Source: Zygnema cylindricum
Taxonomy: Eukaryota; Streptophyta; Zygnematophyceae; Zygnematales; Zygnemataceae
DNA length: 20,577 nt
NCBI GenBank assembly: GCA_037447655.1
Contig: JBBHKE010000053.1
Location: 118,780-139,356 of the forward strand
Direction: 5' to 3'
Both the position numbers and the translations under genes were made by a program. The notes below the pieces were generated by a model, which did not search any database, was not told the origin of the DNA, and was given only the letters and a program-made list of their open reading frames with translations. Every line of letters starts with the position of its first letter. Position 1 is the stretch's first letter. Shown here one piece after another: positions 9,968 through 18,880 of this stretch.

Positions 9968-10355
9968 AAAATAGTTCTGTTAGGAAGGGAGACAAAGGGG
10001 GAAGAGGAAAGTAAAAAAGAAAAGAGAAAGAGAAAAAGAGAAAATCAGGTATCAGTAGAGGAAGAGATAAAAGAAAAGGAAGAGGACCAGCTACCTAAAG
10101 TAGCCATTAATGCTCCAAATAATTCTAGAAAAAATAATTCCTCCGCCAAGAAACAAAAAGTGCGGAAAGGTGCGACGAAGAAAAATTATAAATTAGAGGA
10201 TTTTCCCAATTGACTTAGATGTATTCAAGAGAGTGTGGAGAGGAAAAAACCACATGGTTCTTAAAGGAGGAAAACTTGATGAAGATGGCGACGTAATTCT
10301 CTTAATAGCAATTTACAAAACTCATCGGTTTCTCTTTCTCTTTTTCTCTCTTTAG
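9968..10355 (+). pseudogene. Lysine-rich degenerate reading frame, unknown
   Basis: I do not recognise this sequence. A frame with no ATG is open from 9968 (after TAG at 9965) to TGA at 10211, giving about 81 residues. It is Lys/Arg/Glu-rich at first and then more varied, with phrases such as QLPKVAINAPNN and KKNYKLEDF. A second frame, open from 10197 to TAG at 10353, continues with protein-like text including DLDVFKRVW and KLDEDGDVILLIAIY before entering pyrimidine-repeat-coded Leu/Phe. The hand-over at about 10200 suggests one frameshifted protein remnant or exon, possibly from a transposon. Purine bias could equally create such frames by chance. Confidence 0.25.
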
Positions 10356-10558
10356 TTATCTTTTTCTCTCTCTCTTTCTCTTTCTTTATACTTCTCTTTC
10401 TCTTTCTCTTTCTTTTTCTCTTTCTCCCTCCCTCCCCCCCTCCCCCCTCCCTCCCCCCTCTCTCCCCCCCTCTCTCCCCCTCTCTCTCCCCCTCTCTCTC
10501 TCTCCCTCTCTCCCTCTCTCCCCCTCTCCCTCTCTCCCTCTCTCCCCCTACCTAGAGG

Positions 10559-10594
<36 letters not shown>
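10334..10594. repeat. Pyrimidine tract abutting a purine tract, able to fold back
   Basis: About 220 bases of CTTTCTC, CCCTCC and CTCTCCC repeats (10334-10549) run into a short spacer, CTACCTAG, and then AGGGGGAGAGAG...GAGAGG (10557-10594). The two sides are complementary in composition and can pair as a long imperfect hairpin. The purine end joins GTTTTATGTTTTAAGG exactly as in copy A. In copy A the pyrimidine tract (2478-2563) and the purine tract are instead separated by 165 bp. Confidence 0.85.
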
Positions 10595-10595
<1 letters not shown>

Positions 10596-11863
10596 TTTAT
10601 GTTTTAAGGTTTTAGGGTACAGAAAAAAAAATTACTTGCAAATGAGCGTGACACCTCACGGCATCGGAAAATTTGGGAGTTTTAAGTTCCTCTTTCAGGG
10701 AAGGCTGTGGTGGTCCAAACCATCACCCCCCAAAAAAAAAAAAAAAATTATCCTTCATGAAAAAATTTGATACAAACTGAGCTTTTTTAACACCCGTCTC
10801 CCCAAAAAAAGGAGCAACTTAGGTACACAATTGAGGTAAGGGAGGGAAGAGAAGGATACGACTAAAGACCAGAGAAAGTAGAAGACAAGAAAAAAAAGAA
10901 AGAGGAGGAGGAGAGAAGATATATTAAAAAATAAAAGATTTATTCTGTATTACGATACAAAGATAAAATAAAGAGAAAAAAGAGATAGAAGAGATAGAAG
11001 TCAAGTCAAGAATAGAAAAGAGAGAACATAAATTCAGAATTAAACGATCTAACGTTTTAGTTCTCTATTAAAAAATATCTAAAGGAGATAGAAAAAAAAG
11101 AAAATAAATTCAAAATTAAACAATTAAACGATTTAATTCTGTATTGCCATACAAGGATCGAAATTCGGCAGGGTAAGGTTTTCCATGTCTCTCCCGTTCC
11201 TCCTCCGTATTCGACAATGCAAGTTCCGTAAAATCTGTAAACTAAGGTTTTTTTTTAACAAAAACAAAGAAAAGAAAACAGTTAAGATGTCAAGTTTGAA
11301 AGCACTAGGTTAAACCTCTGGATTCTAATATCTGACACGCGTCTCCGAAATTTTAAACTGCAACCAAAAACTTTGAGAAATTAAAAGTTCTCAAAAGTCC
11401 GGGATAAATGTTTCGTACTCTGAAAATGAAGTTTATTTCAATTGAATATTCCATTCCAGGTTTTAGGGTTTGTTTGCTTTTTTCAACTGAAAAAGCTTTA
11501 CAAATGGAAACATCAAACTAAACATAAACAATTCTATTTCTTGATACTGGTAATTTTTCTTTTTTTTAAAGTGACTTGAATCCTAGCAACCCATACAACT
11601 AATAAAAAATAAACAACAGTATTTTTTTTATGTGTGTTGACATAAAATTTAGACCTTTGCACAAAATTTAGTGTGACTCACATCAACTTGAAATATAAAG
11701 AACTTTCTATACTAAAAGTTTATTAGCTTATCTAGTGACAATTTCCAAAGGCTAAAAAATACTTAGCTTTTCTAATCAATAATTGTAATCTGAATTACAT
11801 TGTGAGTCGCGATTAGCGCTAATAAGTAATAACACTAATTCAGTCGCGGTTTTTTTTTTTGCC

Positions 11864-11918
11864 CTCTCATGGGAAGACTCATGGGAAAAACTTCCCATGG
11901 GAAGATCTTCCATGAGAG
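11864..11918. repeat. Nested palindrome at a copy A/B breakpoint
   Basis: Outer arms CTCTCATGGGAAGA and TCTTCCATGAGAG enclose further copies of TCATGGGAA and a 14-bp palindrome CTTCCCATGGGAAG. In copy A the equivalent point (about 6695-6706) is the palindrome GGAAGGCCTTCC. This is where the first shared block stops in both copies. Confidence 0.75.
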
Positions 11919-11975
11919 GTGCAGTTCAGTTTAAAACAATTCACATGAGTCGCTTCCAGAAATTGGGCAGTTTTG

Positions 11976-12070
11976 AGCCGTACGATTATCATCGGGACGG
12001 TCTTTAATCGTCCTCAAATTGACAGCAAGTTGAGCATCCGTACTGACCCGTGTTCGCTAATTGCGTTGAG
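11976..12070 (+). promoter_or_regulatory. Conserved 95-bp block upstream of U1 copy 2
   Basis: This is the ungapped counterpart of 6771-6865, with four mismatches. Here it is pushed further from its gene, to about 350-440 bases upstream, by the element at 12084-12319. A regulatory role is only inferred. Confidence 0.4.
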
Positions 12071-12083
12071 TACAGTACAGTAC

Positions 12084-12319
12084 ACCACCGCGAATCGGAA
12101 TTACTAATTAGCGTCAAGGTTTTTTTCGCCACTTAAAACATATTTTCTCCGTACACACCTGTTGTATTTGACTATTTTCAATTTGAGACCGCCAATCGGA
12201 AGCTGAGGATGTTGCGATTCAATCCCAACCGTCAGATCTACAATCCGACAAGTGTGTACGGTAAAAAGATGTTTTAACTGGCGAAAAAAACCTTGACGCT
12301 AATAACGATTCGCGGTGGT
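12084..12319. mobile_element. MITE-like terminal-inverted-repeat element in the U1-2 upstream region
   Basis: The 236-bp element starts ACCACCGCGAATCG and ends with its exact complement CGATTCGCGGTGGT. The complementarity continues inward, with a small gap, through AGCGTCAAGG, TTTTTTTCGCCA and CCGTACACAC, giving arms of about 75 bp around an interior of about 80 bp. The corresponding place in copy A is uninterrupted apart from its palindrome, so this is an insertion. It has no coding capacity. I cannot find a clean target-site duplication: TA occurs at both edges, but with two extra bases on the left. The superfamily is therefore undetermined. Confidence 0.8.
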
Positions 12320-12347
12320 AGTCCATTTTCATTCAAATTGAACAATT

Positions 12348-12358
12348 ACCCCACAATG
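12348..12358 (+). promoter_or_regulatory. USE-like snRNA promoter element, U1 copy 2
   Basis: ACCCCACAATG lies 69 bases before the U1 start, matching the position of ATCCCACAATG in copy 1. The T-to-C change at the second base departs from the plant RTCCCAC consensus as I remember it. It lies 29 bp downstream of the inserted element, so the proximal promoter is still attached to the gene. Confidence 0.5.
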
Positions 12359-12386
12359 TCGTCCGCACACATATCCGAAACAAAAG

Positions 12387-12393
12387 TATAATT
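12387..12393 (+). promoter_or_regulatory. TATA-like box, U1 copy 2
   Basis: TATAATT lies 30 bases before the U1 5' end, in the same sequence context and at the same distance as in copy 1. Confidence 0.55.
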
Positions 12394-12416
12394 TCGGGAA
12401 AAACGTGTTAACGAGT

Positions 12417-12578
12417 ATACTTACCTGGGCGGGGTCAATCTGTGATCAGGAAGGCAGATGGCCTAGATCAAGGCGCGCCATTGCACTACGGCGGGCCGAC
12501 GCTCTAACACGCCGGTATTCCCGGTGATGTACGCCATAATTTGTGCAAGAGGGGGCCTGCGCTTGCGCGGCCCCTACC
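12417..12578 (+). ncRNA. U1: U1 spliceosomal snRNA, copy 2
   Basis: This is the second 162-nt U1 RNA, differing from copy 1 at only three positions (12448 A, 12489 C, 12502 C). All hallmarks are present: AUACUUACCUG at the 5' end, a stem-loop I loop reading GAUCAGGAAG, the stem-loop II loop AUUGCAC, the Sm site AUAAUUUGUG at 12536-12545, and the GC-rich terminal hairpin. Its loop I keeps the A of the canonical GAUCA, so it looks the more standard of the two for U1-70K binding. The U1 body is far better conserved between copies than most of the flanks, which suggests selection or gene conversion. Sequence after position 12578 (ATATAATTAG) does not match the copy 1 downstream DNA. Confidence 0.95.
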
Positions 12579-13067
12579 ATATAATTAGAAGATGGAAAAA
12601 CGATATGAGGAACTTTCCGTAATGCAAAAATGCGTTGACAAAAAAAATACGGTGTCAGGAAATAACTTCATGTAACTATCTACTCGGAAAAAACTCAAAT
12701 GTGATGCTTGAAAATCAAATAGATACGGGAAGGGAAGTTAACTTCGAGAGTCGTGAAACCAACTATGGGGTGTCACTCCCTTTGTAATAAATGTGTGAAT
12801 CAAGTGTTACACCATAATTTGTGTCGAGCGGCAGCACCTACCAAATATATAAAATGGAAAAATGATTAAACCAAGTGTAATATGGAAAAATGACTTAACC
12901 AAATACATAATATGGAAAATTGACTTTTTGTCTCTAACACCTTAGAAAATACCCAAATGTGATTTTTGATTATCATGTAGGGACGGAAAGGAAAGGTAAT
13001 TGTGAGAGTCTTGAAACTAAATAGTGGGTGTCACCATTCTTTTATAGATGTGTGAATCAAAGGTTAC
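12579..13067. repeat. Tandem noncoding repeats downstream of U1 copy 2
   Basis: Two units of about 125 bp (12682-12810 and 12942-13067) share AAAT-GTGA-TT, ATCA-GTAG, GAGAGTC-TGAAAC, GGGTGTCAC and TGTGTGAATCAA-GTTAC. Between them, short units of about 25-30 bp with AATATGGAAAAATGACTTAA occur three times (12850-12925). The third block of the segmental duplication begins inside this array, at 12899. Confidence 0.65.
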
Positions 13068-13877
13068 AACATGTGCTATTCATCCAAAACAAAAGAAAAA
13101 CAGAAGAGGGTAGAAAATATGACTTTTTGGTTTTTTTCACACATTGGATATGCTTCGTTTTGGTGCAAAAGATTTGCTTGGCATTCAGTATGTGTGTGTT
13201 GGTATATGATTTCCACTGGCTGAAAATTTATTTTGTTTTTTCAACTCTTAAGTTTTTTATTCTGCAATGCTTGTGCAAGTCTTTATGTACTACCGTTGAA
13301 TCGCCCCTGAGAATCAACCCCCGTTGAAGTCCCTAAGAATTGTGTAATTTCCTATTTCATATTTACCTTTAATTTTCAGGATTTTTAATGTCGTGTCTTT
13401 TCCTACTCCTTATCAATCAATATGTTGTTGAAAAATCGCGAAGAGGCTACTACTGATACATAATAGGTTTTTCAGTTACCTTTTTGCCTTTCATTTTTCG
13501 TTCACATGTATTCAAACGGTTTACAATCATACTTTTTAAATATACTCGTAATTTATTTATAGAATTGTTTGACGTAAAATTTAACAAAGTTAGAAGATTC
13601 ATGCTTAAAAAACAAGTGATTTGCAATCGATTTAAACAATGATTTCATAGGAACCAATCATTAGCAATTATTAAAATAAAAACATTTTGAATTTTAATTT
13701 ATACAAACATTTGTAACATTCCAATATTTTCCAATGAGCATTACCATCTCCTCTTCAAGTAGTTCAAATTTACTATCGGGCAACCGCAACAAAGTGGGCA
13801 AAGCTTTAACGAGATTCCCATTTTTTTGAAACAAGTACTTCGCAACCTAAAAACCCCACCCAAGAGAAACCCTCTCC
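13068..13877. other. Shared noncoding block of the duplication, copy B
   Basis: This is the counterpart of 8438-9322. It is AT-rich with no recognisable gene. The frame at 13028-13327 is judged chance because its partner in copy A differs mainly by amino-acid-changing substitutions. Confidence 0.55.
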
Positions 13878-13975
13878 CTTAGTACATTATTCACCGTCTC
13901 CTTAAGTAAATAATTTGCCATCTCTCTTAGTAAATTATTTACCCTCTCTTTTAGTAAATTCTTTAGTGAATTTTG
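13878..13975. repeat. Degenerate repeat of CTCTTAGTAAATTATTTACC, about 26 bp
   Basis: About four imperfect units, each with CTTAGTA(A/C)ATTATTTACC-like text followed by a CTCT run, occur in a row. Copy A shows only one such unit, and it is the one interrupted by the insertion of about 297 bp. Confidence 0.7.
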
Positions 13976-14227
13976 ACTTTTTTCACCAAAATCAGTGTAG
14001 TTTAATTCAAAAAGTACAAAAACGAAAAAGTAGAAATAAGTACAACAACTTTGGTTTTTTTAAAGAGTGGACGCTTTTTAAACCAATTATAAGAACAATA
14101 AATGTTGTCATAACTACAAGAATTGTGTCCAATAATGTGTGTAAACTAGCAATGTTAACATAAATAATAGACTTGCTAAGACAATCAACACTAATTTAGG
14201 TTTACTCCATATTCAAATAGCTTTTCA
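13976..14227. other. Anonymous AT-rich stretch
   Basis: I see no recognisable feature. The open frame at 13915-14163 overlaps the preceding repeat and has no recognisable motif. Confidence 0.5.
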
Positions 14228-14473
14228 GTTAACTCCTTTCCTCTCCTTTCGCTGTCCTCTCCCTCACTCTTTGACTCTCTCTCTTTCTCTCCCTCTCACT
14301 CTCCCTCCCAATCTCCCTATCCCTCCACATCTCCATCTCTCTCTCCCCCCCCCTCCCCCTCCCTCTCCCTCCGCCTCTATCTCCGCCTCTCCCTCCGCCT
14401 CTCCCTCCCTTGTCCTCGCCTTCACTCCTTTTCCCACTCCCTCTCCTCCTCCCTCCCCATCTCCCTCCCCAAC
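14228..14473. repeat. Pyrimidine-rich tract next to the LTR-like sequence
   Basis: About 245 bases are almost all C and T on the plus strand, built from CTCTCCCTC-type and CGCCTCTCCCTC units. It ends two bases before the LTR-like sequence. Open frames through it on either strand are composition artefacts. Confidence 0.85.
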
Positions 14474-14474
14474 C

Positions 14475-14846
14475 ACTAAAAGGTAATTTGGCGTTCCATT
14501 CTTGTTTTCTAAATCCGTACGTCCACCTCAACCTTTTTTATCCTAAGTATACTTCACCCTATTCCACTTGATAGTGCTACGTCCACTTTAGTTCTGTCTA
14601 AAGTCAACTTGTTCGTACTCCACTTAGTCCGTACTCCACATATTTCGTACTCCACTTGTCCAAGTGCGATCTCCAGCTTGTACGTTTGGTCTTTTCTTTC
14701 ATTTTCTTTCTTTCATACCGTCGGTCAATATTGACAAATAAATTTGGTCTTTATTTAGCCGTCCAAATCTCGCTCTATAAAACGTTTCACATAATTAGCT
14801 TTGTGATGCTTTGTATAAAATGATCTCTTTCTTAACGAAATTATCA
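14475..14846 (+). mobile_element. LTR-like sequence A (Ty1/copia family)
   Basis: This aligns along its whole length with 20242-20577, sharing AAAAGGTAATTTGG near the start, ATTCCACTTGATAG, CTACGTCCACTTTAG, TCCAAATCTCGCTC, AAACGTTTCACAT and TAATTAGCTTTGT. Identity is roughly 75% by eye. It has a plausible TATA box (CTATAAAAC near 14775) and an AATAAA at about 14736. The expected 5' TG has become AC, and the end is set at TTATCA. It contains a 16-bp unit with CGTACTCCAC repeated three times (about 14609-14656), against once in LTR B. No tRNA primer-binding site follows. Instead the next sequence is the minus-strand pol remnant, so it may be a relic 5' LTR or a solo LTR. Confidence 0.7.
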
Positions 14847-14924
14847 CTTGATCCGAAAAAACCCACATGTAGTGATTCATTTTTGTCTTTTGTCCGGGCT
14901 TACAACAATCCTCCTCCATAAGTT

Positions 14925-15600
14925 GTGGGCCCACTACGTTTTCGATGCGCACAAACCACATGTCCACCCCGCTTCCTGCTAAACCTAGATTCGAACATAA
15001 TACGTAAATTCACCGAGGTCACTCATGTCAAAATGACATTGAAGAAGGATTTTGACGGCGGAATTTTAAGAAGAATGGGACCAATAAGGATGAGGTCATC
15101 AACAAAAATAGCAACGATGATTAAAAAAGCACTTGAGCCACGGGAGTAGATGTTCAAATCAGCATCAATCCCATTAAAGTCTTATTGTTTCATAGTGGTG
15201 TCAATAGTGTGAATCCAAATGCAAGGGTATTGTTTCAAACTGTAGATGGTTTTAATGAAACCGTGGTTTTAATGAGGTGACAGAGTATGAGTTGACCAAG
15301 GGACATATCTTTTACGTTGTTGTATATAAATGTTTTATGAGAGAACACCGTTCAAAAAGGAAATTTTGACATCACACTAATGGAACTCATTTCCATCCAA
15401 TGCAAAGAAGGTGTGAATGGACGTGAAGCGAGCGACTGAAGCATAAGTTTTACTACCTTCAATTTGGCAAAAGCCATTGGCCAGCAAGCGGGCCTTGTAT
15501 TTGTCAACATAATCGTCTGCTTTCTGTTTGAGTGGAACCGATAACCTTCCGTCCTAGAGGAAGGGGAACCAGATTACAACTGTTGTTGGAGAGAAGGTAA
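14925..15600 (-). pseudogene. Copia reverse transcriptase (RVT_2) remnant
   Basis: This enzyme copies element RNA into DNA. The minus strand shows KYKARLLANGF at 15472-15502, a good match to the family's 'YKARLVAKGF', then an equivalent of 'SVARFTSIHTFFAL'. The DVK-x2-FLNG motif follows at about 15347-15374, and F-V-D-D, the polymerase active-site form of YVDD, at 15095-15106. Next comes the 'MSDLGEFTYY' phrase that typically closes this domain. At least two stops and several frame changes break it. The catalytic Asp pair is still visible. RNase H does not follow. Confidence 0.8.
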
Positions 15601-15638
15601 ATTATTTTGCGACAAGGACACATTTCCGAAGTTAGGAA

Positions 15639-16094
15639 TCAGGTATTTTTGAGAGCGACATTGAGAGAGAAAGGAGCGGAGATTAAAGAGGCAGATGCCC
15701 CAGTTGAATAAACACAGGCGAGGGACGCATTACCCACACGCATTACCCACAATTTCAATGAGGCGGGAGGGAGGGTTGCGAGGTCGTGAACGGTTTTAGA
15801 AAAGGGGATCGAAGGGATAAAATTGAGGGATAAAAAGGGGAAGGGACATAGGAGTAGGGTAAAATAAGAGAGCATAGTAACGCAAATGGAGGTAAAAAAA
15901 GGATCATCTTGAGAAAGGGTGTGGGAGAAAGTGGTTGTGGAAGAGAGAGGATCGCTAAAGGATGGAGTTGTCCGTGAGAGGGTGGGAAGGAAGAGACGGG
16001 ATGTGAGGGGAGAGGAAAGTGGGAGAAGACGAAAGAAAGATTGGTAATGTCGGGGAAACTGTTTCAACCGATAAGGATACAAAAACAAATTCAC
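15639..16094 (-). pseudogene. Copia integrase-RT linker remnant, Ser/Pro-rich
   Basis: An open minus-strand frame of 151 residues is rich in Ser, Pro, Leu and Phe. It lies between the integrase and reverse transcriptase remnants, where copia polyproteins carry a variable linker. Its C-terminal part (NASLACVY...SASLI) matches the plus-strand linker (HASLACAY...STSLI near 19342-19395), confirming homology. On its own it would not be recognisable as a functional protein. Confidence 0.6.
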
Positions 16095-16279
16095 ATCTAG
16101 TTTCTAAAGAGTTTTGGGGAAAAGGAGGGGGAAAAAAAGCAAAGGAAAAGGTGAAGGTGCGATAGTGGGAAAAAGGATGTGAAGACAGAAAATAGTTTGG
16201 AGGAGAGGAAATTCTTTGAAGGCGACGTCACGTGTTTTTCTTACACGACGTTTGGGAGAGCACCAAATTTGGTATGATT

Positions 16280-17000
16280 TAGATTTTGGAGCATATCCGT
16301 CAAACGTGTCGCGAAGCCCACAAGCAACTTATTTTTCGGTTGATTGGACGAAGTTTTCGTACCAAGCTCTGCCACCAAAGGTACGAAGGTGACGTACGTT
16401 ATGTTAACCACGCTTCCATGGGAGTAATGTTAGGCGTAGCGCTAGTAAATATAAGATCGAAGATAATTAGCACATAAAACATCTTACACTCAACAGGTTA
16501 TTGTCAAGTTAGCGAAATACAGTATAGAGCAAGCCATTTCAACTTAAAAACGATTGTATTTTTTAGTAACTTCATTTTGTTGAACAATGTACCCCGCACT
16601 TGAGTGACATGCGATTCGATGGTGAGCGAGATAGGCGAAAAAGTGTTGAGACATGAATTCTCTACTGTTGCCGCTGCGTAAAATTTTGATGCGCTTTTGC
16701 TGAAAATTATCTTTAAGTCTTTTAAAATTTTGAAAAAAAGACCAAAACATCAGATTTGTGACATATGGTGTAGACCTAAGAAAAACGTCTAGCATGATTA
16801 ATAACAAATACAAAAAATAATGATCCTTTAAAGGTACGAGTGCGCATGGGGCTGCATAAGTTAGTATGAAAGAGAGCAAATGGTTTTATGACAATTGTTT
16901 TACCGACTCGGAAAAATTATGTTGGCATTTTGCATTGAATACACCTACGATAAAAAATGTTAAATTTTTGCTTATTTAATATTCAAATTTGACTACAAGA
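16280..17000 (-). pseudogene. Copia integrase remnant, minus strand
   Basis: Integrase joins element DNA to the host chromosome using a D-D-E triad. The open part (16544-16879) reads through an equivalent of 'FVTFIDDYSR...KSDVF', then IKILRSGNSREF where the family has 'LRSDNGGEF', then QQNEVTKKYN where it has 'QQNGVAERKN'. All three catalytic residues are altered: first Asp to Asn (codon 16860-16862), second Asp to Gly, and Glu to Lys (16562-16564). Downstream (16280-16540) the C-terminal 'FGC...FVGY' region is visible in broken frames and parallels 18600-18880 on the other arm. Confidence 0.8.
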
Positions 17001-17400
17001 TTTAGTAAACAAGGTAAACTAACGTTGTTTAAATGTCCCTAAGGTATATGCCAAAGAGAAAATATTCTTCTATGCTAACATTTAATGCAAAAGATAGGCT
17101 CGCATTTAATGCGCAAGATTTATAATGATTATAAGATTCAAAAATAATATTGTATGTTTAGATATTTTAAAACCGATAGTAATACTGTTTTTTCGTGTAA
17201 GAATTGTACTTTATTTTCATCAAATTTGGCTATTACGCCATCAAACATAGAGACGCGAATAGAGAACAAATGTCTCTTTAATTTTTCTACACAAAAGGCA
17301 TTTTTTATTTCGATCGAGGAAACGGTAACGTGACCAAAGTGCGAGGGCAATAAGATCCAATCGTTACGACAAGTTGCACACGCATTTGACATTCGGTCTT
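17000..17400 (-). pseudogene. Copia protease-to-pre-integrase segment remnant, minus strand
   Basis: The minus-strand frame at 17138-17410 contains VEKLKRHLFSI and MFDGVIAKFDENKVQFL. These correspond to the 'LKRNLLSV' and following strand that lie between protease and the GAG-pre-integrase domain in copia polyproteins. The same text appears in broken form on the plus strand at 17790-17990. The protease catalytic motif itself is not visible on this arm, and similarity between the arms fades at about 17360-17410. Confidence 0.6.
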
Positions 17401-17630
17401 GAATTTCCACAACATTTTAATCTTTTAGCGTTCACCCAATAAGCGTCATGGATCCTCATTGGCCAACCTCTCCACCTTATTCGTTATTGTCCAATCATCC
17501 TCTCACGACTGCTCGTCCAATCCGGCCTTCTCCCGCCTCAAGATTCGGCTACAGAAATATTTTCGGCCTTAGTCTAGATGTTGGTTTTTCATCCGGGTTT
17601 GCGTTTCAACTCTCACGCCACCCATAATGA

Positions 17631-17830
17631 TGGATCATCGATAGTCGTGTCAATCGACATCTTTCTTTTAGTTTTGATTCGTATGTTTATTTGACCCCTT
17701 TAATTTTCCCAACGCAGATTCATTTAGAGGACGAGCGGATCGTATTGGCCACTCACGTTGACCACGTCACCATTTTTAATTCCTCGATCGAAATCAAAAA
17801 AGTCAAGTTTGTATTATGATTGGCGTAAAA
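17631..17830 (+). pseudogene. Copia aspartic protease remnant
   Basis: WIIDSRVNRH at 17631-17660 aligns with the copia protease motif 'WIIDSGATSHM', with the catalytic D-S-G turned into D-S-R (Arg codon at 17646). Downstream IVLATHVDHVTI and FNSSIEIKKVKF match the flap and strand region that follows. Two stops just before the motif break the frame. This protease would cut the element's polyprotein. It is inferred dead. Confidence 0.65.
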
Positions 17831-17994
17831 AAAACCCTTTATTTGCGTCACCATGTTTGATGGCGTAAAAGCAAAATTTTATAAAGATAGACTCCAATGT
17901 TTACACAAAGAGAACAAAATTAGTATCAATTTTGGGATAACTAACGACGCAATGTATATTTTATAGACTTATAATCACGACAAACCTTGTGCAT

Positions 17995-18880
17995 TAAATG
18001 TTACTGTATCTTTTGCATTTGCATTTGCATTAGATGCTACTGTAGAAAAAAATCATTTTGGCATCTACGCTATGGACACTTAAAGGCGCTAGTTTAACTT
18101 CTTTACCAAATCTTGTAAACGGATTTGAATCTTTTTCTAACAGAAAATTGATTTTTTATCATACGTGCATTCAAAGCAAAATGCCACGTCAATTTCTTTT
18201 TGTCATCAAAACTATGGTCATAAAATCACTTGCTCTCATTCATGCCAACGTATACGACCTTCTACACAAGCCCAAATTAGACGGATTATAATACTTTGTT
18301 ATTTTTATTGATCATGCCACACGTTTATCTCATGTCTACACCATTTATCACAAATCGGACATATTTGCTCAATTTTACAGTAATAGAAATTTTCCACCAA
18401 AAACAAATCGAACTTTTATGCAACGACGAAGGCGAAAAATTGTTGTCTCAACAGTTTTTCGTTGATCCCGCTCACTATGGAATCGCACATCAGTTAAGTG
18501 CGCCATACACTCCACAACAAAACGGAGTTGCTAAAAGGTACAATTGTACTTTAATTGAGATGGTTTGCTCCATGTTATACTTTGCAAACTTGTTGTTAAC
18601 CTTTTAAGTTGAAGCCATTATATGCGCTTACTATCTTCACAATTTATGTTTTACCGGCGCTACCTCTAACATTACATTTATAGAAGCGTGATTCTCATGA
18701 CACTTGACGTACCTCACCATCATACCTTTGGTTGCGAAGCGTGGTACAAAATCCTCGTCTAGTCAACCGGAAATTAAAGCGCCCGCCTGCTTCGCGGCAC
18801 ATTTGTCGGGTATGCTCCACACTCTAAAGCATACCAAATCCAGTGCCCTCTCAAACGTCGTGTGATGACTACACACGACG
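17995..18880 (+). pseudogene. Copia pre-integrase and integrase remnant, plus strand
   Basis: The frame at 18058-18291 carries the end of the GAG-pre-integrase region and the integrase start IHANVYD, where the family has 'HSDVCGP'. The first catalytic Asp is Asn (18247-18249). The frame then changes, and 18296-18607 holds LLCNDEGEKL, with the second Asp kept (18425-18427), and PQQNGVAKRYN, with Lys (18533-18535) for the catalytic Glu. The C-terminal part, with an equivalent of 'FGCEAWY' and 'GTFVGYAPHSKAY', follows at about 18728-18835 in a third frame. Similarity to the minus-strand copy is clear throughout. Confidence 0.8.

Larger units (their letters stand above)
10594..13905 (+). repeat. 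Segmental duplication copy B, carrying U1 gene 2
   Basis: This is the direct-orientation, diverged copy of 3865-9645, with the same order of shared blocks: 10594-11862, 11895-12578 and 12899-13882. It lacks the heptamer array, the GC-rich island and the AGTA-flanked insert of copy A. It carries its own 236-bp element at 12084-12319 and a nested palindrome at 11864-11918. In both copies U1 points away from the purine tract. Confidence 0.85.
14850..17410 (-). mobile_element. Ty1/copia pol remnant, minus strand
   Basis: Read on the minus strand, this holds copia pol domains in the normal order: end of protease and GAG-pre-integrase region, integrase core, a Ser/Pro-rich linker, then reverse transcriptase. 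It stops before RNase H, where it meets LTR A in the opposite orientation. Frameshifts and stops occur throughout, so it is dead. Order, spacing and wording parallel the plus-strand remnant at 17430-20181, at roughly 70% nucleotide similarity where compared. The two are therefore related but not recent copies. Confidence 0.8.

Noticed and set aside
14229-14531. Gly/Arg-rich minus-strand frame of 100 codons
   Set aside because: It is read through a pyrimidine tract and into the LTR-like sequence. It is a composition artefact.
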